This document shows, piece after piece, positions 19,113-27,488 of a DNA stretch of 64,000 bases. This DNA comes from Aminobacter sp. J41. Lineage in GTDB: Bacteria > Pseudomonadota > Alphaproteobacteria > Rhizobiales > Rhizobiaceae. Positions within the stretch are counted from its first letter, which is position 1. The number at the start of each line of letters is the position of its first letter. Below the pieces are notes generated by a model. That model saw only the letters and a program-made list of their open reading frames with translations, did not search any database and was not told the origin of the DNA. The stretch lies in assembly GCF_000526635.1 (NCBI RefSeq), contig NZ_JAGL01000003.1, forward strand, positions 122,420 through 186,419, given 5' to 3'. The position numbers and the translations under genes are program-made.

Positions 19113-19847
19113 TCAGGGGTTGAAGGGAAAATCCGGCAGCTGGTTGAAAGCCGCGCGCAACGCGTCGGACCAGCCTTCCGACACCTCGCGGTAATACGGA
19201 TCGTCCTGTTCGAGCCGGGACTTGTAGGTGATCTCGAAAGAATCGCGCTCATAGAACAGCAGGTCGAGCGGCATGCCGACCGAAAGATTCGCGCGGATGG
19301 TCGAATCGAACGAGATCGCCAGCAGCTTTGCTGCCTGAGAAAAGCTCATCTCAGGATCGTAGGCACGGATCAGGATCGGCTTGCCGTACTTGGTCTCTCC
19401 AATCTGGAAGAACGGAGTGTCGTCGCCGCTCTCGATGAAATTGCCCTCGGGATAGATCAGGAACAGGCGCGGCTCGCCGCCCTTGATCTGGCCGCCGAAA
19501 ATGAAGGAGGCACTGAAGGCGTCGGCGTTTTGGCCGCCCGAAGCGGAGGTGGCGATCACCTCTTTCACTGTATCGCCGATCATGCGGGCGGCCTGGAACA
19601 TTGATGGCGTCTTCAGGAGCGATGGAGAACGCTCCGCCACAGCCTTTGACCGCTCGTCCAGCAGGCTCACAACCGACTGCGTGGTTGCCAGATTGCCGGC
19701 CGACAGCAGCACGAAGATGCGCTCCCCGGGCACTTCCCACGTGTACATCTTGCGGAAGACCGAGATCGAATCCACGCCGGCATTGGTGCGCGTGTCCGAC
19801 ATGAAGGCGATGCCGCGATTGAACTTCAAGCCGACGCAGTAGGTCAT
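19113..19847 (-). CDS. Anbu: ancestral-beta-subunit proteasome-like peptidase
   Basis: A 244-residue Ntn-hydrolase related to HslV and proteasome beta subunits (also called BPH). The product starts MTYCVGLKFNRG; removal of Met exposes Thr1, and counting from it Asp17 (in MSDTRTNAG) and Lys32 (in FRKMYTW) match the Thr-Asp-Lys catalytic set of the fold. It is the last gene of a four-gene minus-strand operon with a transglutaminase (29-base gap), an alpha-E protein and an ATP-grasp protein, the arrangement for which the family is known. Activity and substrate are poorly understood; no unfoldase ATPase lies next to it. Confidence 0.93.
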   Translation of the reverse strand: MTYCVGLKFNRGIAFMSDTRTNAGVDSISVFRKMYTWEVPGERIFVLLSAGNLATTQSVVSLLDERSKAVAERSPSLLKTPSMFQAARMIGDTVKEVIATSASGGQNADAFSASFIFGGQIKGGEPRLFLIYPEGNFIESGDDTPFFQIGETKYGKPILIRAYDPEMSFSQAAKLLAISFDSTIRANLSVGMPLDLLFYERDSFEITYKSRLEQDDPYYREVSEGWSDALRAAFNQLPDFPFNP

Positions 19848-19876
19848 CTCAGTGCTGCCCTGGTACCGATCACGGA

Positions 19877-20671
19877 TTACTGCTCGACCGTAATGTGAAC
19901 TTCAAGCAGTTCCTGCGCCTGCCCCAGGCGAATGCCGGAAATCGGCATCGCATCGCGGTAATCGCGGCCCGTTGCCAGCCTGACATAGCGCCCGTCGGGC
20001 GAAATTCCGTTCGACACGTCGAAGCCGACCCAACCGAGACCGGCAATATGTGCCTCCGCCCAAGCGTGAGTCGCGGCTTGCTCGGTGGTCTCGTTCAGCA
20101 TCAGGTAGCCGCTGACATAGCGGGCGGGGAAGCCTAGTTCGCGCGCACTGGCAATGAAGATGTGCGAATGGTCCTGACAGACCCCCTCGCCCCGCTCCAG
20201 CGCTTCTTCCGCCGTTGTGGCCGCGTCTGTCGTGCCGACGCGGTAGGCAACGCGATCGCGGATGGCGTTGGACAGGCCGTGCAGCCGCTCGATGTCATTG
20301 CCCGAGGTGAACGGTGCAGCAATTTCCGCCGTCAGTGCGCCGGGCTGGGTCAGTGGGGTCGCTTGCTTGAACAGCCACAGCGGCGCGTAGCCCGAATGCG
20401 GGCCAGTGACGCCAGCCGTGTCCCGGACCTCGATTTCGCCACGCGCGGTGATGGAGATAAGGGTTGAGCCCGACGGAACGCTGTAAAGCCGCGTGTCATT
20501 GCCGAACTGGTCGAAGAACCGGACCTCTTCGTCGGCACCCAACACGTCTAGCTGCCACGAAATGATCTCCTGCGTCTGAGCCGGCGGCGGGCAAAGCCTG
20601 ATCCGCTGCAACGCGTAAGGCACCGGAGCATCATAGGAGTACTGCGTGGAATGAGAAATCTTCAGCCGCAT
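19877..20671 (-). CDS. Transglutaminase-like cysteine protease of the Anbu operon
   Basis: A 264-residue protein with an N-terminal beta-rich domain (starts MRLKISHSTQYSYDAPV) and a transglutaminase-core domain: Cys in GEGVCQDHSHIFI, His in ATHAWAEA and Asp in GWVGFDVSNG form the papain-like triad. In this family such domains act as peptidases or amide-exchange enzymes. The start codon overlaps the stop of the upstream alpha-E gene by one base (TGATG), which argues for translational coupling and fixes the start against a 17-codon longer frame. No signal peptide, so probably cytoplasmic. Confidence 0.92.
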   Translation of the reverse strand: MRLKISHSTQYSYDAPVPYALQRIRLCPPPAQTQEIISWQLDVLGADEEVRFFDQFGNDTRLYSVPSGSTLISITARGEIEVRDTAGVTGPHSGYAPLWLFKQATPLTQPGALTAEIAAPFTSGNDIERLHGLSNAIRDRVAYRVGTTDAATTAEEALERGEGVCQDHSHIFIASARELGFPARYVSGYLMLNETTEQAATHAWAEAHIAGLGWVGFDVSNGISPDGRYVRLATGRDYRDAMPISGIRLGQAQELLEVHITVEQ

Positions 20672-21612
20672 CAGAAGAACCTGTAATCTGCTGCAACTTC
20701 GTCGCCCAACCTGTTGTTGCAACGAATGAATTCCGTCAGATATTCGTGCAGACCGTCCTCGAAGATACGATCGATCGTGTTGGGCTGCAGCTTGGCGCGG
20801 ATCTCGTCCAGCGTGTCGTGGCAGGTGTGGCGCTCGCCATAATCGTCGGCCAGAAGTTCGAGGCTTTCGGCAATCATGCGGTAGCAGAACGCCAGTGAGC
20901 GCGGCATGCGGCGGTTGAGGATCAGGAAGTCCGCGATGTTGCGCGGCTTGTAATCGCCCTCATAGACCCAGCTGTAGGAGCGATGAGCCGAAACCGAACG
21001 CAGGATCGATTCCCACTGATAGTTGTCGAGTGACGAGCCCACCCAGGAAATCGACGGCAGCAGCACGTAGTACTTAACGTCGAGGATGCGGGCCGTGTTG
21101 TCGGCACGCTCGACATAGATGCCGAGCTGGGCGAAATCGAAAATCTCGTTACGAAGCATCGTACCGTGGAAGGCGCCGCGGATGAGCGCGGTTTGACGCT
21201 TGATCTTGTCGAGGATCGACGGAAGCTCGCGCTGGTCGATTTCCGGGGCCAGCAGCTTCTTCAGAAGCATCCAAGTCTCGTTGATGCTTTCCCACGTGTC
21301 GCGTGTCAGAGCAGTGCGAACCATGCGCGCGTTGGCGCGGCCCATTTCAATGCATGAAAGCACGCTCGACGGGTTGCCGGGATCGCGCAGGAGAAAATCG
21401 CCGACCGTCTCGGCTGTGTATTCGGGGTGGCGCGCGTCGAACGCATATTTCGCGCCGGCGCTGAGGACCACCGACGCCCATTCGTCCGAGGCGGCTTCGG
21501 TGCGGGTCAAAGCGAGGCGAAGGCCGGCGTCGACGAGACGCGCCATGTTCTCGGCTCGCTCAATGTAGCGGCCCATCCAGTAGAGGCCGTTTGCCGTGCG
21601 TCCAAGCAGCAT
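20671..21612 (-). CDS. Alpha-E domain protein
   Basis: A 313-residue, largely alpha-helical protein of the alpha-E family, named for conserved glutamates; it begins MLLGRTANGLYWMGRYIERAENMARLVD, with the characteristic WMGRYIERAENMAR helix. It has no known catalytic site. The family almost always occurs beside a circularly permuted ATP-grasp protein and a transglutaminase, as here: 14 bases after the ATP-grasp gene and overlapping the transglutaminase by one base. A scaffold or partner role is inferred from this context only. Confidence 0.92.
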   Translation of the reverse strand: MLLGRTANGLYWMGRYIERAENMARLVDAGLRLALTRTEAASDEWASVVLSAGAKYAFDARHPEYTAETVGDFLLRDPGNPSSVLSCIEMGRANARMVRTALTRDTWESINETWMLLKKLLAPEIDQRELPSILDKIKRQTALIRGAFHGTMLRNEIFDFAQLGIYVERADNTARILDVKYYVLLPSISWVGSSLDNYQWESILRSVSAHRSYSWVYEGDYKPRNIADFLILNRRMPRSLAFCYRMIAESLELLADDYGERHTCHDTLDEIRAKLQPNTIDRIFEDGLHEYLTEFIRCNNRLGDEVAADYRFF

Positions 21613-21626
21613 GTCAGTTGGCCCCG

Positions 21627-23039
21627 CTAGTCATCGAGCACCCATGTGTCCTTGGTTCCGCCACCCTGCGAAGAGTTCACCACCAGCGAACCTTCCTTGA
21701 GCGCGACGCGGGTGAGCCCGCCCGGAACAATGCGGATACGGTCGGACACCAGGACGAAGGGGCGAAGGTCGACATGGCGCGGTGCAAGCCCCGCCTCGGT
21801 GAGGATCGGACAGGTTGAGAGCGCAAGCGTCGGCTGGGCGATGTAGTTGCCAGGCTTGGCCCTGAGCTTGGCGGCGAATGCCTCGCGCTCCTTTTTCGAA
21901 GCTGTCGGGCCAACAAGCATGCCGTAGCCGCCGGAGCCGTGCACTTCCTTGACCACCAGCTCTTCGAGATGCTCGAGCACGTATTTCAGGCTATCCGGCT
22001 CCGAGCAGCGCCACGTCGGGATGTTGCCGAGCAGGGGCTTGCGACCGGTGTAGAACTCGACGATCTCCGGCATGTACGAATAGATCGCCTTATCGTCAGC
22101 GATGCCGGTGCCGGGGGCATTGGCAATCGTGATGTTGCCTGCGCGGTAGACGTCCATGATGCCGGGCACGCCCAGGGTCGAATCCGGGCGGAAGGTCAGC
22201 GGGTCAAGGTAGGCATCATCCACACGGCGGTAGAGCACATCGATCTGCTTGTAGCCCTGCGTCGTGCGCATCGCGACATGGCCGTCAATGACGCGCAGAT
22301 CATGCCCCTCGACGAGTTCGACGCCCATCTGGTCGGCAAGGAAGGCGTGCTCGAAATAGGCCGAGTTGTACATGCCGGGTGTGAGCACCGCGACGGTCGG
22401 ACGTCCGTTCACGCCTTTCGGCGCGACCGCAGACAATGACTGGCGCAACAGCTGCGGATAGTCCTCGACGGGCCGCACCTTCACCTTCTGAAACAGCTCC
22501 GGAAAGAGCTGCATCATCGTCTCTCGGTTCTCCAGCATGTAGGAAACGCCGGAGGGTGTGCGGGCATTGTCTTCGAGGACGAAAAACTCGTTCTCGCCGG
22601 TGCGGACGATGTCGACGCCGATGATGTGGGTGTAGACGCCGGCGGGTGGGCGAACGCCGATCATTTCCGGCAGGAAGGCATCGTTGCCGGCAATCAGGTG
22701 CCTCGGGATGCGGCCCGAGCGCAGGATTTCCTGGCGGTGGTAGATGTCGTCCAGGAATGCATTCAGCGCCTGGACGCGCTGCTCGATTCCCTGGGTGAGC
22801 CGCCGCCACTCGCTTCCCGAAAGAATTCGCGGGATGATGTCGAACGGGATGATGCGCTCCGCGGCTTCCTGTTCACCGTAGACCGCGAAGGTGATGCCCG
22901 TTCGGCGAAAGACGGTTTCCGCATCGAGCATCTTTTCTTTGAGGCGGGAAGGATCCTGCGACTGCAGCCAGGCGTCATAGCCTGCATATGGCTGCCTTAC
23001 TCCGGCGTCACCTGGACGCATTTCATCGAACGCTGCCAA
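21627..23039 (-). CDS. Circularly permuted type 2 ATP-grasp protein
   Basis: A 470-residue predicted ATP-dependent ligase forming amide bonds. Family landmarks are GNDAFLPEMIG, VLEDNARTPSGVSYMLENR, NAPGTGIADDKAIYSYMPEI, and the glycine-rich VVKEVHGSGGYGMLVGP. I place the start at a TTG (23039), giving M-AAFDEMRPG, because GGAGGT lies exactly six bases upstream; ATG or TTG codons further upstream (23063, 23075, 23090) lack such a site and add non-family sequence. First gene of the operon with alpha-E, transglutaminase and Anbu. Substrate unknown. Confidence 0.92.
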   Translation of the reverse strand: MAAFDEMRPGDAGVRQPYAGYDAWLQSQDPSRLKEKMLDAETVFRRTGITFAVYGEQEAAERIIPFDIIPRILSGSEWRRLTQGIEQRVQALNAFLDDIYHRQEILRSGRIPRHLIAGNDAFLPEMIGVRPPAGVYTHIIGVDIVRTGENEFFVLEDNARTPSGVSYMLENRETMMQLFPELFQKVKVRPVEDYPQLLRQSLSAVAPKGVNGRPTVAVLTPGMYNSAYFEHAFLADQMGVELVEGHDLRVIDGHVAMRTTQGYKQIDVLYRRVDDAYLDPLTFRPDSTLGVPGIMDVYRAGNITIANAPGTGIADDKAIYSYMPEIVEFYTGRKPLLGNIPTWRCSEPDSLKYVLEHLEELVVKEVHGSGGYGMLVGPTASKKEREAFAAKLRAKPGNYIAQPTLALSTCPILTEAGLAPRHVDLRPFVLVSDRIRIVPGGLTRVALKEGSLVVNSSQGGGTKDTWVLDD

Positions 23040-23045
23040 ACGGAC

Positions 23046-23051
23046 ACCTCC
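23046..23051 (-). promoter_or_regulatory. Shine-Dalgarno that decides the TTG start of the ATP-grasp gene
   Basis: GGAGGT on the minus strand, six bases before the TTG at 23039. Confidence 0.7.
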
Positions 23052-23193
23052 ATTCGCACCCATATCAATGGGCATCTTGAATGAAAGCAAGAACTTTTCG
23101 CAGGCCTCGCAGCAAAGCCTTTCAGCTGGGCACGATGATTAAGGCTGAGGCAGCGGCGCGACGAATTACGTCTAGCGAATGAGCAGCTTAAGC

Positions 23194-23221
23194 CATGAAG
23201 TTAAACGAACAGAACTTCATG
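23194..23221. promoter_or_regulatory. Perfect inverted repeat between tgt and the ATP-grasp/Anbu operon
   Basis: CATGAAGTT (23194-23202) and AACTTCATG (23213-23221) form a perfect nine-base inverted repeat around a ten-base centre. It lies 41 bases after tgt and 155 bases before the ATP-grasp start. The AT-rich arms and lack of a T-run make an operator more likely than a terminator, but neither is proven. Confidence 0.35.
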
Positions 23222-23262
23222 ACCCGCAGCTGTAGAAGCAAGCAAGCCCTGCGAATCTTTTC

Positions 23263-24393
23263 CTAGAGTGGGGCGATGTCGCCCGCAGCCCAGCCAGCGG
23301 TAATTTCGGCAGCGCGCTCGACGAAGCGCCCGGACTCGATCGCCGCGCGGATGTCAGCCATGAGCTGCTGGTAGTAAGAGAGGTTGTTCCAGGTCAGCAG
23401 CATCGCGCCCAGAGCCTCGCCCGACTTCACCAGGTGGTGCAGGTAGGCACGCGAATAGTCACGCGCGGCCGGGCAAGGGCTTTCCTCATCGAGAGGACGC
23501 GGATCGTCGGCGTGGCGCGCGTTGCGCAGGTTCACCTTACCGCGGCGGGTGAAGGCGAGGCCATGGCGCCCTGCCCGCGTCGGCATCACGCAGTCGAACA
23601 TATCGATACCGCGCGCGACGGACTTGAGAATGTCGTCGGGCGTTCCCACGCCCATCAGGTAGCGGGGCTTGTCGGCCGGCAGGACCGGACAGGTGATGTC
23701 CAGCATGTCGAGCATCACTTCCTGCGGCTCGCCGACGGCAAGGCCGCCAACCGCGTAGCCTTTCAGGTCCATGGCCTTCAGGGCTTCCGCCGACCGCTCG
23801 CGCAAGCGCGGAACATCGCCGCCCTGAACAATGCCGAACATCGCCTTGCCGGGCTGGTCGCCGAAGGCGACCTTGCAGCGCTCCGCCCAGCGCAGCGAAA
23901 GCTCCATCGCCCGCTCGATTTCCTTCTCCGAGGCAGGCAGCGCGACACACTCGTCGAGCTGCATCTGGATGTCGGAGTCGAGGAGGCCCTGGATCTCGAT
24001 CGACCGCTCCGGCGACATCTCGTAGCGGCGGCCGTCGATGTGCGACTGGAAGGTCACGCCCTGCTCGTTCAGCTTGCGCAGCTGCGCTAGCGACATCACC
24101 TGGAAGCCGCCGGAATCGGTCAGGATCGGGTACGGCCAGCGGGCGAACTCGTGCAGGCCGCCGAGCCTCGCAACACGCTCTGCGCCCGGACGCAGCATCA
24201 GGTGGTAGGTGTTGCCGAGGATGATGTCGGCGCCCAGATCGCGCACCTGATCCATGTACATGGCCTTGACGGTGCCGCCGGTCCCGACAGGCATGAAGGC
24301 CGGCGTTCGGATGGTGCCGCGCGGCATCGTGATCTCGCCCCGCCGCGCCTTGCCGTCAGTAGCGAGAACCTTGAACGAGAACTGTTCGGTCAC
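23263..24393 (-). CDS. tgt: Queuine tRNA-ribosyltransferase (tRNA-guanine transglycosylase)
   Basis: Exchanges guanine-34 for preQ1 in tRNAs with GUN anticodons. The 376-residue TIM barrel shows D93 in LTDSGGFQ (general base) and the nucleophile aspartate in [11 protein letters not shown] (264). Odd: the zinc-site CxCxxC...H of characterised TGTs is replaced by SxCxxA (305-310) and Asn at 336, so three of four zinc ligands are missing while surrounding sequence ([11 protein letters not shown]) is conserved. GTG start overlaps the queA stop by four bases (GTGA), so the two queuosine genes are coupled. Confidence 0.96.
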   Translation of the reverse strand: MTEQFSFKVLATDGKARRGEITMPRGTIRTPAFMPVGTGGTVKAMYMDQVRDLGADIILGNTYHLMLRPGAERVARLGGLHEFARWPYPILTDSGGFQVMSLAQLRKLNEQGVTFQSHIDGRRYEMSPERSIEIQGLLDSDIQMQLDECVALPASEKEIERAMELSLRWAERCKVAFGDQPGKAMFGIVQGGDVPRLRERSAEALKAMDLKGYAVGGLAVGEPQEVMLDMLDITCPVLPADKPRYLMGVGTPDDILKSVARGIDMFDCVMPTRAGRHGLAFTRRGKVNLRNARHADDPRPLDEESPCPAARDYSRAYLHHLVKSGEALGAMLLTWNNLSYYQQLMADIRAAIESGRFVERAAEITAGWAAGDIAPL

Positions 24394-25466
24394 GTGTCAC
24401 TCCGGAAAAGCAGGCTGGAGTCGCCGTAGGAATAGAAGCGGTAGCCGCTGGCGATCGCGTGGGCGTAGGCCGCCTGCATCGTCTCAAGGCCGCAGAATGC
24501 CGACACCAACATGAACAGCGTCGAACGCGGCAGGTGGAAATTGGTCATCAGGACATCCGCGGTGCGGAACCTGTAGCCAGGCGTAATGAAGATGTCGGTA
24601 GCGCCCGACCATTCCTTCAGAAGACCATCGGAGCCGACGGCGCTTTCCATCAGCCGCAGCGAGGTAGTCCCAACCGAAATGATGCGCCCGCCGCGCGCCT
24701 TCACGGCATTGAGCGCCTCAGCCGTACGTGCGGAGACGTGGCCGATCTCGGAATGCATCTTGTGGTCGGCGGTATCGTCGGCCTTCACCGGCAGGAAGGT
24801 GCCAGCGCCGACATGCAGCGTCACGAAGTGCCGCTCGATGCCGGCGGCATCCAGCGCCTCGAACAGTTGCGGTGTGAAGTGAAGCCCGGCGGTCGGCGCG
24901 GCAACGGCACCCTCCTCACGGGCATAGATCGTCTGGTAGTCGATCCGGTCGCGCTCATCGTCCATGCGGCGCGTGGCGATATAGGGCGGCAACGGAATAT
25001 GTCCGACCGCATGCAGTGCTTCGTCGAGCGCGGGGCCCGAAAGGTCGAAGGCTAGTGTGACCTCTCCCGCCTCGCCCTTCTCGACGACTGTGGCGTCGAG
25101 CGAGCCGATCAGGCAGGTGTTACCGCCGTGGCCGAAATTGATGCGGTCGCCGACGATCAGCCGCTTGGCCGGACGCGCGAACGCCTTCCAGCGGTCGGCC
25201 GCCACGCGCATGTGCAGCGTGGCGTCGATCTGCGCAACCGAACCGTCGCGGCGGCGCAGGCCGGTCAGCTGGGCAGGAATGACACGGGTGTCGTTGAAGA
25301 CGAGCGCATCGCCCTTGCGCAGCAGCGACGGCAGGTCGCGCACGATCCGGTCCTCGAACGGCTCACCTTGGCGCACGACCAGCATACGCGCCGAATCCTT
25401 CGGATCCGCGGGCCGCAGCGCGATCCGTTCATCGGGCAGGTCGAAGTCGAAAAGGTCCACTCGCAT
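24390..25466 (-). CDS. queA: S-adenosylmethionine:tRNA ribosyltransferase-isomerase QueA
   Basis: Transfers and isomerises the ribosyl moiety of SAM onto preQ1-tRNA, making epoxyqueuosine. The 358-residue product begins [19 protein letters not shown] and carries family landmarks [25 protein letters not shown], and [10 protein letters not shown]. It directly follows the cyclophilin ppiB gene (112-base gap) and overlaps tgt, which acts one step before it in the pathway. Confidence 0.96.
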   Translation of the reverse strand: MRVDLFDFDLPDERIALRPADPKDSARMLVVRQGEPFEDRIVRDLPSLLRKGDALVFNDTRVIPAQLTGLRRRDGSVAQIDATLHMRVAADRWKAFARPAKRLIVGDRINFGHGGNTCLIGSLDATVVEKGEAGEVTLAFDLSGPALDEALHAVGHIPLPPYIATRRMDDERDRIDYQTIYAREEGAVAAPTAGLHFTPQLFEALDAAGIERHFVTLHVGAGTFLPVKADDTADHKMHSEIGHVSARTAEALNAVKARGGRIISVGTTSLRLMESAVGSDGLLKEWSGATDIFITPGYRFRTADVLMTNFHLPRSTLFMLVSAFCGLETMQAAYAHAIASGYRFYSYGDSSLLFRSDT

Positions 25467-25577
25467 CAGGCACGACCATACAAGGTGACGTCACCCCAAT
25501 GAATGCCGGCAACGCGCTTGAAGAAAACTGGAGAGAAGGACGCGGACGCGTTCAGCCGGCCACGTCCCGAAAGGCAA

Positions 25578-26051
<474 letters not shown>

Positions 26052-26082
26052 GTGGCGTCCTTCCTGATCTGGAGTTTCTGTT

Positions 26083-26664
26083 TTACTTGGCGTCCGCGGC
26101 AATGCGGACGGAGATCATGCGGTCCGGATCAGTGACTTCGCCGTTGGGGCCCTGTCCGCGCTTGATGTTGTCGACGAATTCCATGCCGCTCTCGACGTTG
26201 CCGACGATGGTGTAGGAGCCATCGAGGAACGAGCCCGGAGCGAACATGATGAAGAACTGCGAGTTGGCTGAGTTCGGATCCTGCGAACGGGCCATACCGA
26301 CCGTGCCGCGAGCAAACGTCTCGTTGGAGAACTCGGCCTCGATGTTCGGAAGCGACGAGCCGCCCATGCCGACCCGCTGGCTGTTGTAGCCGTTCTCGAG
26401 GTCGCCAAACTGCACGTCGCCGGTCTGGGCCATGAAGCCCTCGATCACGCGGTGGAAGGCCACATTGTCGTATTCACCGTCGCGAACCAACTTCTTGATC
26501 TGTGCAACATGCTTCGGCGCCAGATCCTCACGCAGCGCGATCACCACCTCGCCGTCCTTGAGCTTGATGATCATCGTATTCTCGGGATCTGCCGCGAGTG
26601 CTGCAGAGCCAGCGAACAGGCTGGCCGCGACAAGGGCCGACGAGACGAATTTCAGAAACTGCAT
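26083..26664 (-). CDS. ppiA: Exported peptidyl-prolyl cis-trans isomerase (cyclophilin)
   Basis: A 193-residue cyclophilin with an N-terminal signal peptide (MQFLKFVSSALVAASLFAGSAALA) and therefore periplasmic. The catalytic FHRVIEGFMAQTGDVQ, MARSQDPNSANSQFFIM and GNVESGMEFVDNIKRG segments are intact. A GlyTyrAsn-containing insert after the catalytic loop distinguishes it from the downstream paralogue. Fourteen bases after coaD on the same strand. Confidence 0.93.
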   Translation of the reverse strand: MQFLKFVSSALVAASLFAGSAALAADPENTMIIKLKDGEVVIALREDLAPKHVAQIKKLVRDGEYDNVAFHRVIEGFMAQTGDVQFGDLENGYNSQRVGMGGSSLPNIEAEFSNETFARGTVGMARSQDPNSANSQFFIMFAPGSFLDGSYTIVGNVESGMEFVDNIKRGQGPNGEVTDPDRMISVRIAADAK

Positions 26665-26678
26665 GAGTGGCTCCGTGT

Positions 26679-27179
26679 TCAGGCCTTGAACTTGCGTTCA
26701 AGCGCCTCGACAACATTGGACGGGACGAAAGGGCGGATGTTGCCGCCCATCGCTGCAATCTGCCGGACGAGTGTGGCAGTAATCGTGCGCACCGACGGGC
26801 TTGCCGGCAGGAATACCGTCTGCAGTTCCGGCGCCATGATCCCGTTCATGCCCGCCATCTGCATCTCATAGTCGAGGTCGGTGCCGTCACGCAGGCCGCG
26901 GATCAGCATGGACGCGCCGTGCTCGCGCGCGGCATCAACGAGCAGACCCTTGAACGAGACGATCTTCAATTTTGCAGCGTCCACGCCCGGTTCCTGCTTC
27001 GCCCACCCCTCGATGAGTTCCACGCGCTCCTCGAAGGTGAACAGCGGCTGCTTGGACGCCTGGATACCAATCCCGACAATCACCTCGTCGGCGAAAACCA
27101 TCGCGCCCTTGAGCACATCGAGGTGGCCGTTGGTCAGCGGGTCGAACGACCCGGCATAGAATGCGATGCGGCTTTTCAT
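26679..27179 (-). CDS. coaD: Phosphopantetheine adenylyltransferase CoaD
   Basis: Adenylates 4'-phosphopantetheine in coenzyme A synthesis. The 166-residue product begins [22 protein letters not shown], containing the nucleotidyltransferase motif [10 protein letters not shown], and later has the ISSTLVR-like stretch here written as [10 protein letters not shown]. The 12 additional open codons upstream are not family-like. First gene of the likely coaD-ppiA-ppiB-queA-tgt transcript. Confidence 0.95.
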   Translation of the reverse strand: MKSRIAFYAGSFDPLTNGHLDVLKGAMVFADEVIVGIGIQASKQPLFTFEERVELIEGWAKQEPGVDAAKLKIVSFKGLLVDAAREHGASMLIRGLRDGTDLDYEMQMAGMNGIMAPELQTVFLPASPSVRTITATLVRQIAAMGGNIRPFVPSNVVEALERKFKA

Positions 27180-27349
27180 GGTCTGGCTTCTATCTGGACG
27201 AACAGCCCAAGGCAACCGGGCATCCGGCAGCAGATGAATGCCGGATGAACGGCTCCCTCAGTAACGGTTCAAGCTGAATCCTTCAAAACGCATTCAGCAT
27301 GAAACGAAAGGCCGCTTCAACCGTTAGCTGAGCACGAAGGAGATGCGCG

Positions 27350-27487
27350 ATGATGATCTACCTGCTTGCTGCCACCATGACCCTGGCCATGCTGATTGCA
27401 ACTGCCCTGGGTCTCCACAACGAAGCCCAGAGCGTCAAGCTGGAAGCGCAGCGTAAGGCTGCTCGTCGCCACATCACCTTCGGCTAA
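27350..27487 (+). CDS. Small predicted membrane protein (45 residues)
   Basis: Product MMIYLLAATMTLAMLIATAL... : one hydrophobic N-terminal helix of about 20 residues, then a basic/amphipathic tail ending RRHITFG. GAAGGAGA (27336-27343) lies six to seven bases before the first ATG, an excellent ribosome site. It is divergent from coaD and its stop codon ends one base before the gyrA stop region. Too short for most gene callers. No family recognised; a signal-anchor topology is inferred. Confidence 0.6.
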   Translation: MMIYLLAATMTLAMLIATALGLHNEAQSVKLEAQRKAARRHITFG

Positions 27488-27488
27488 C

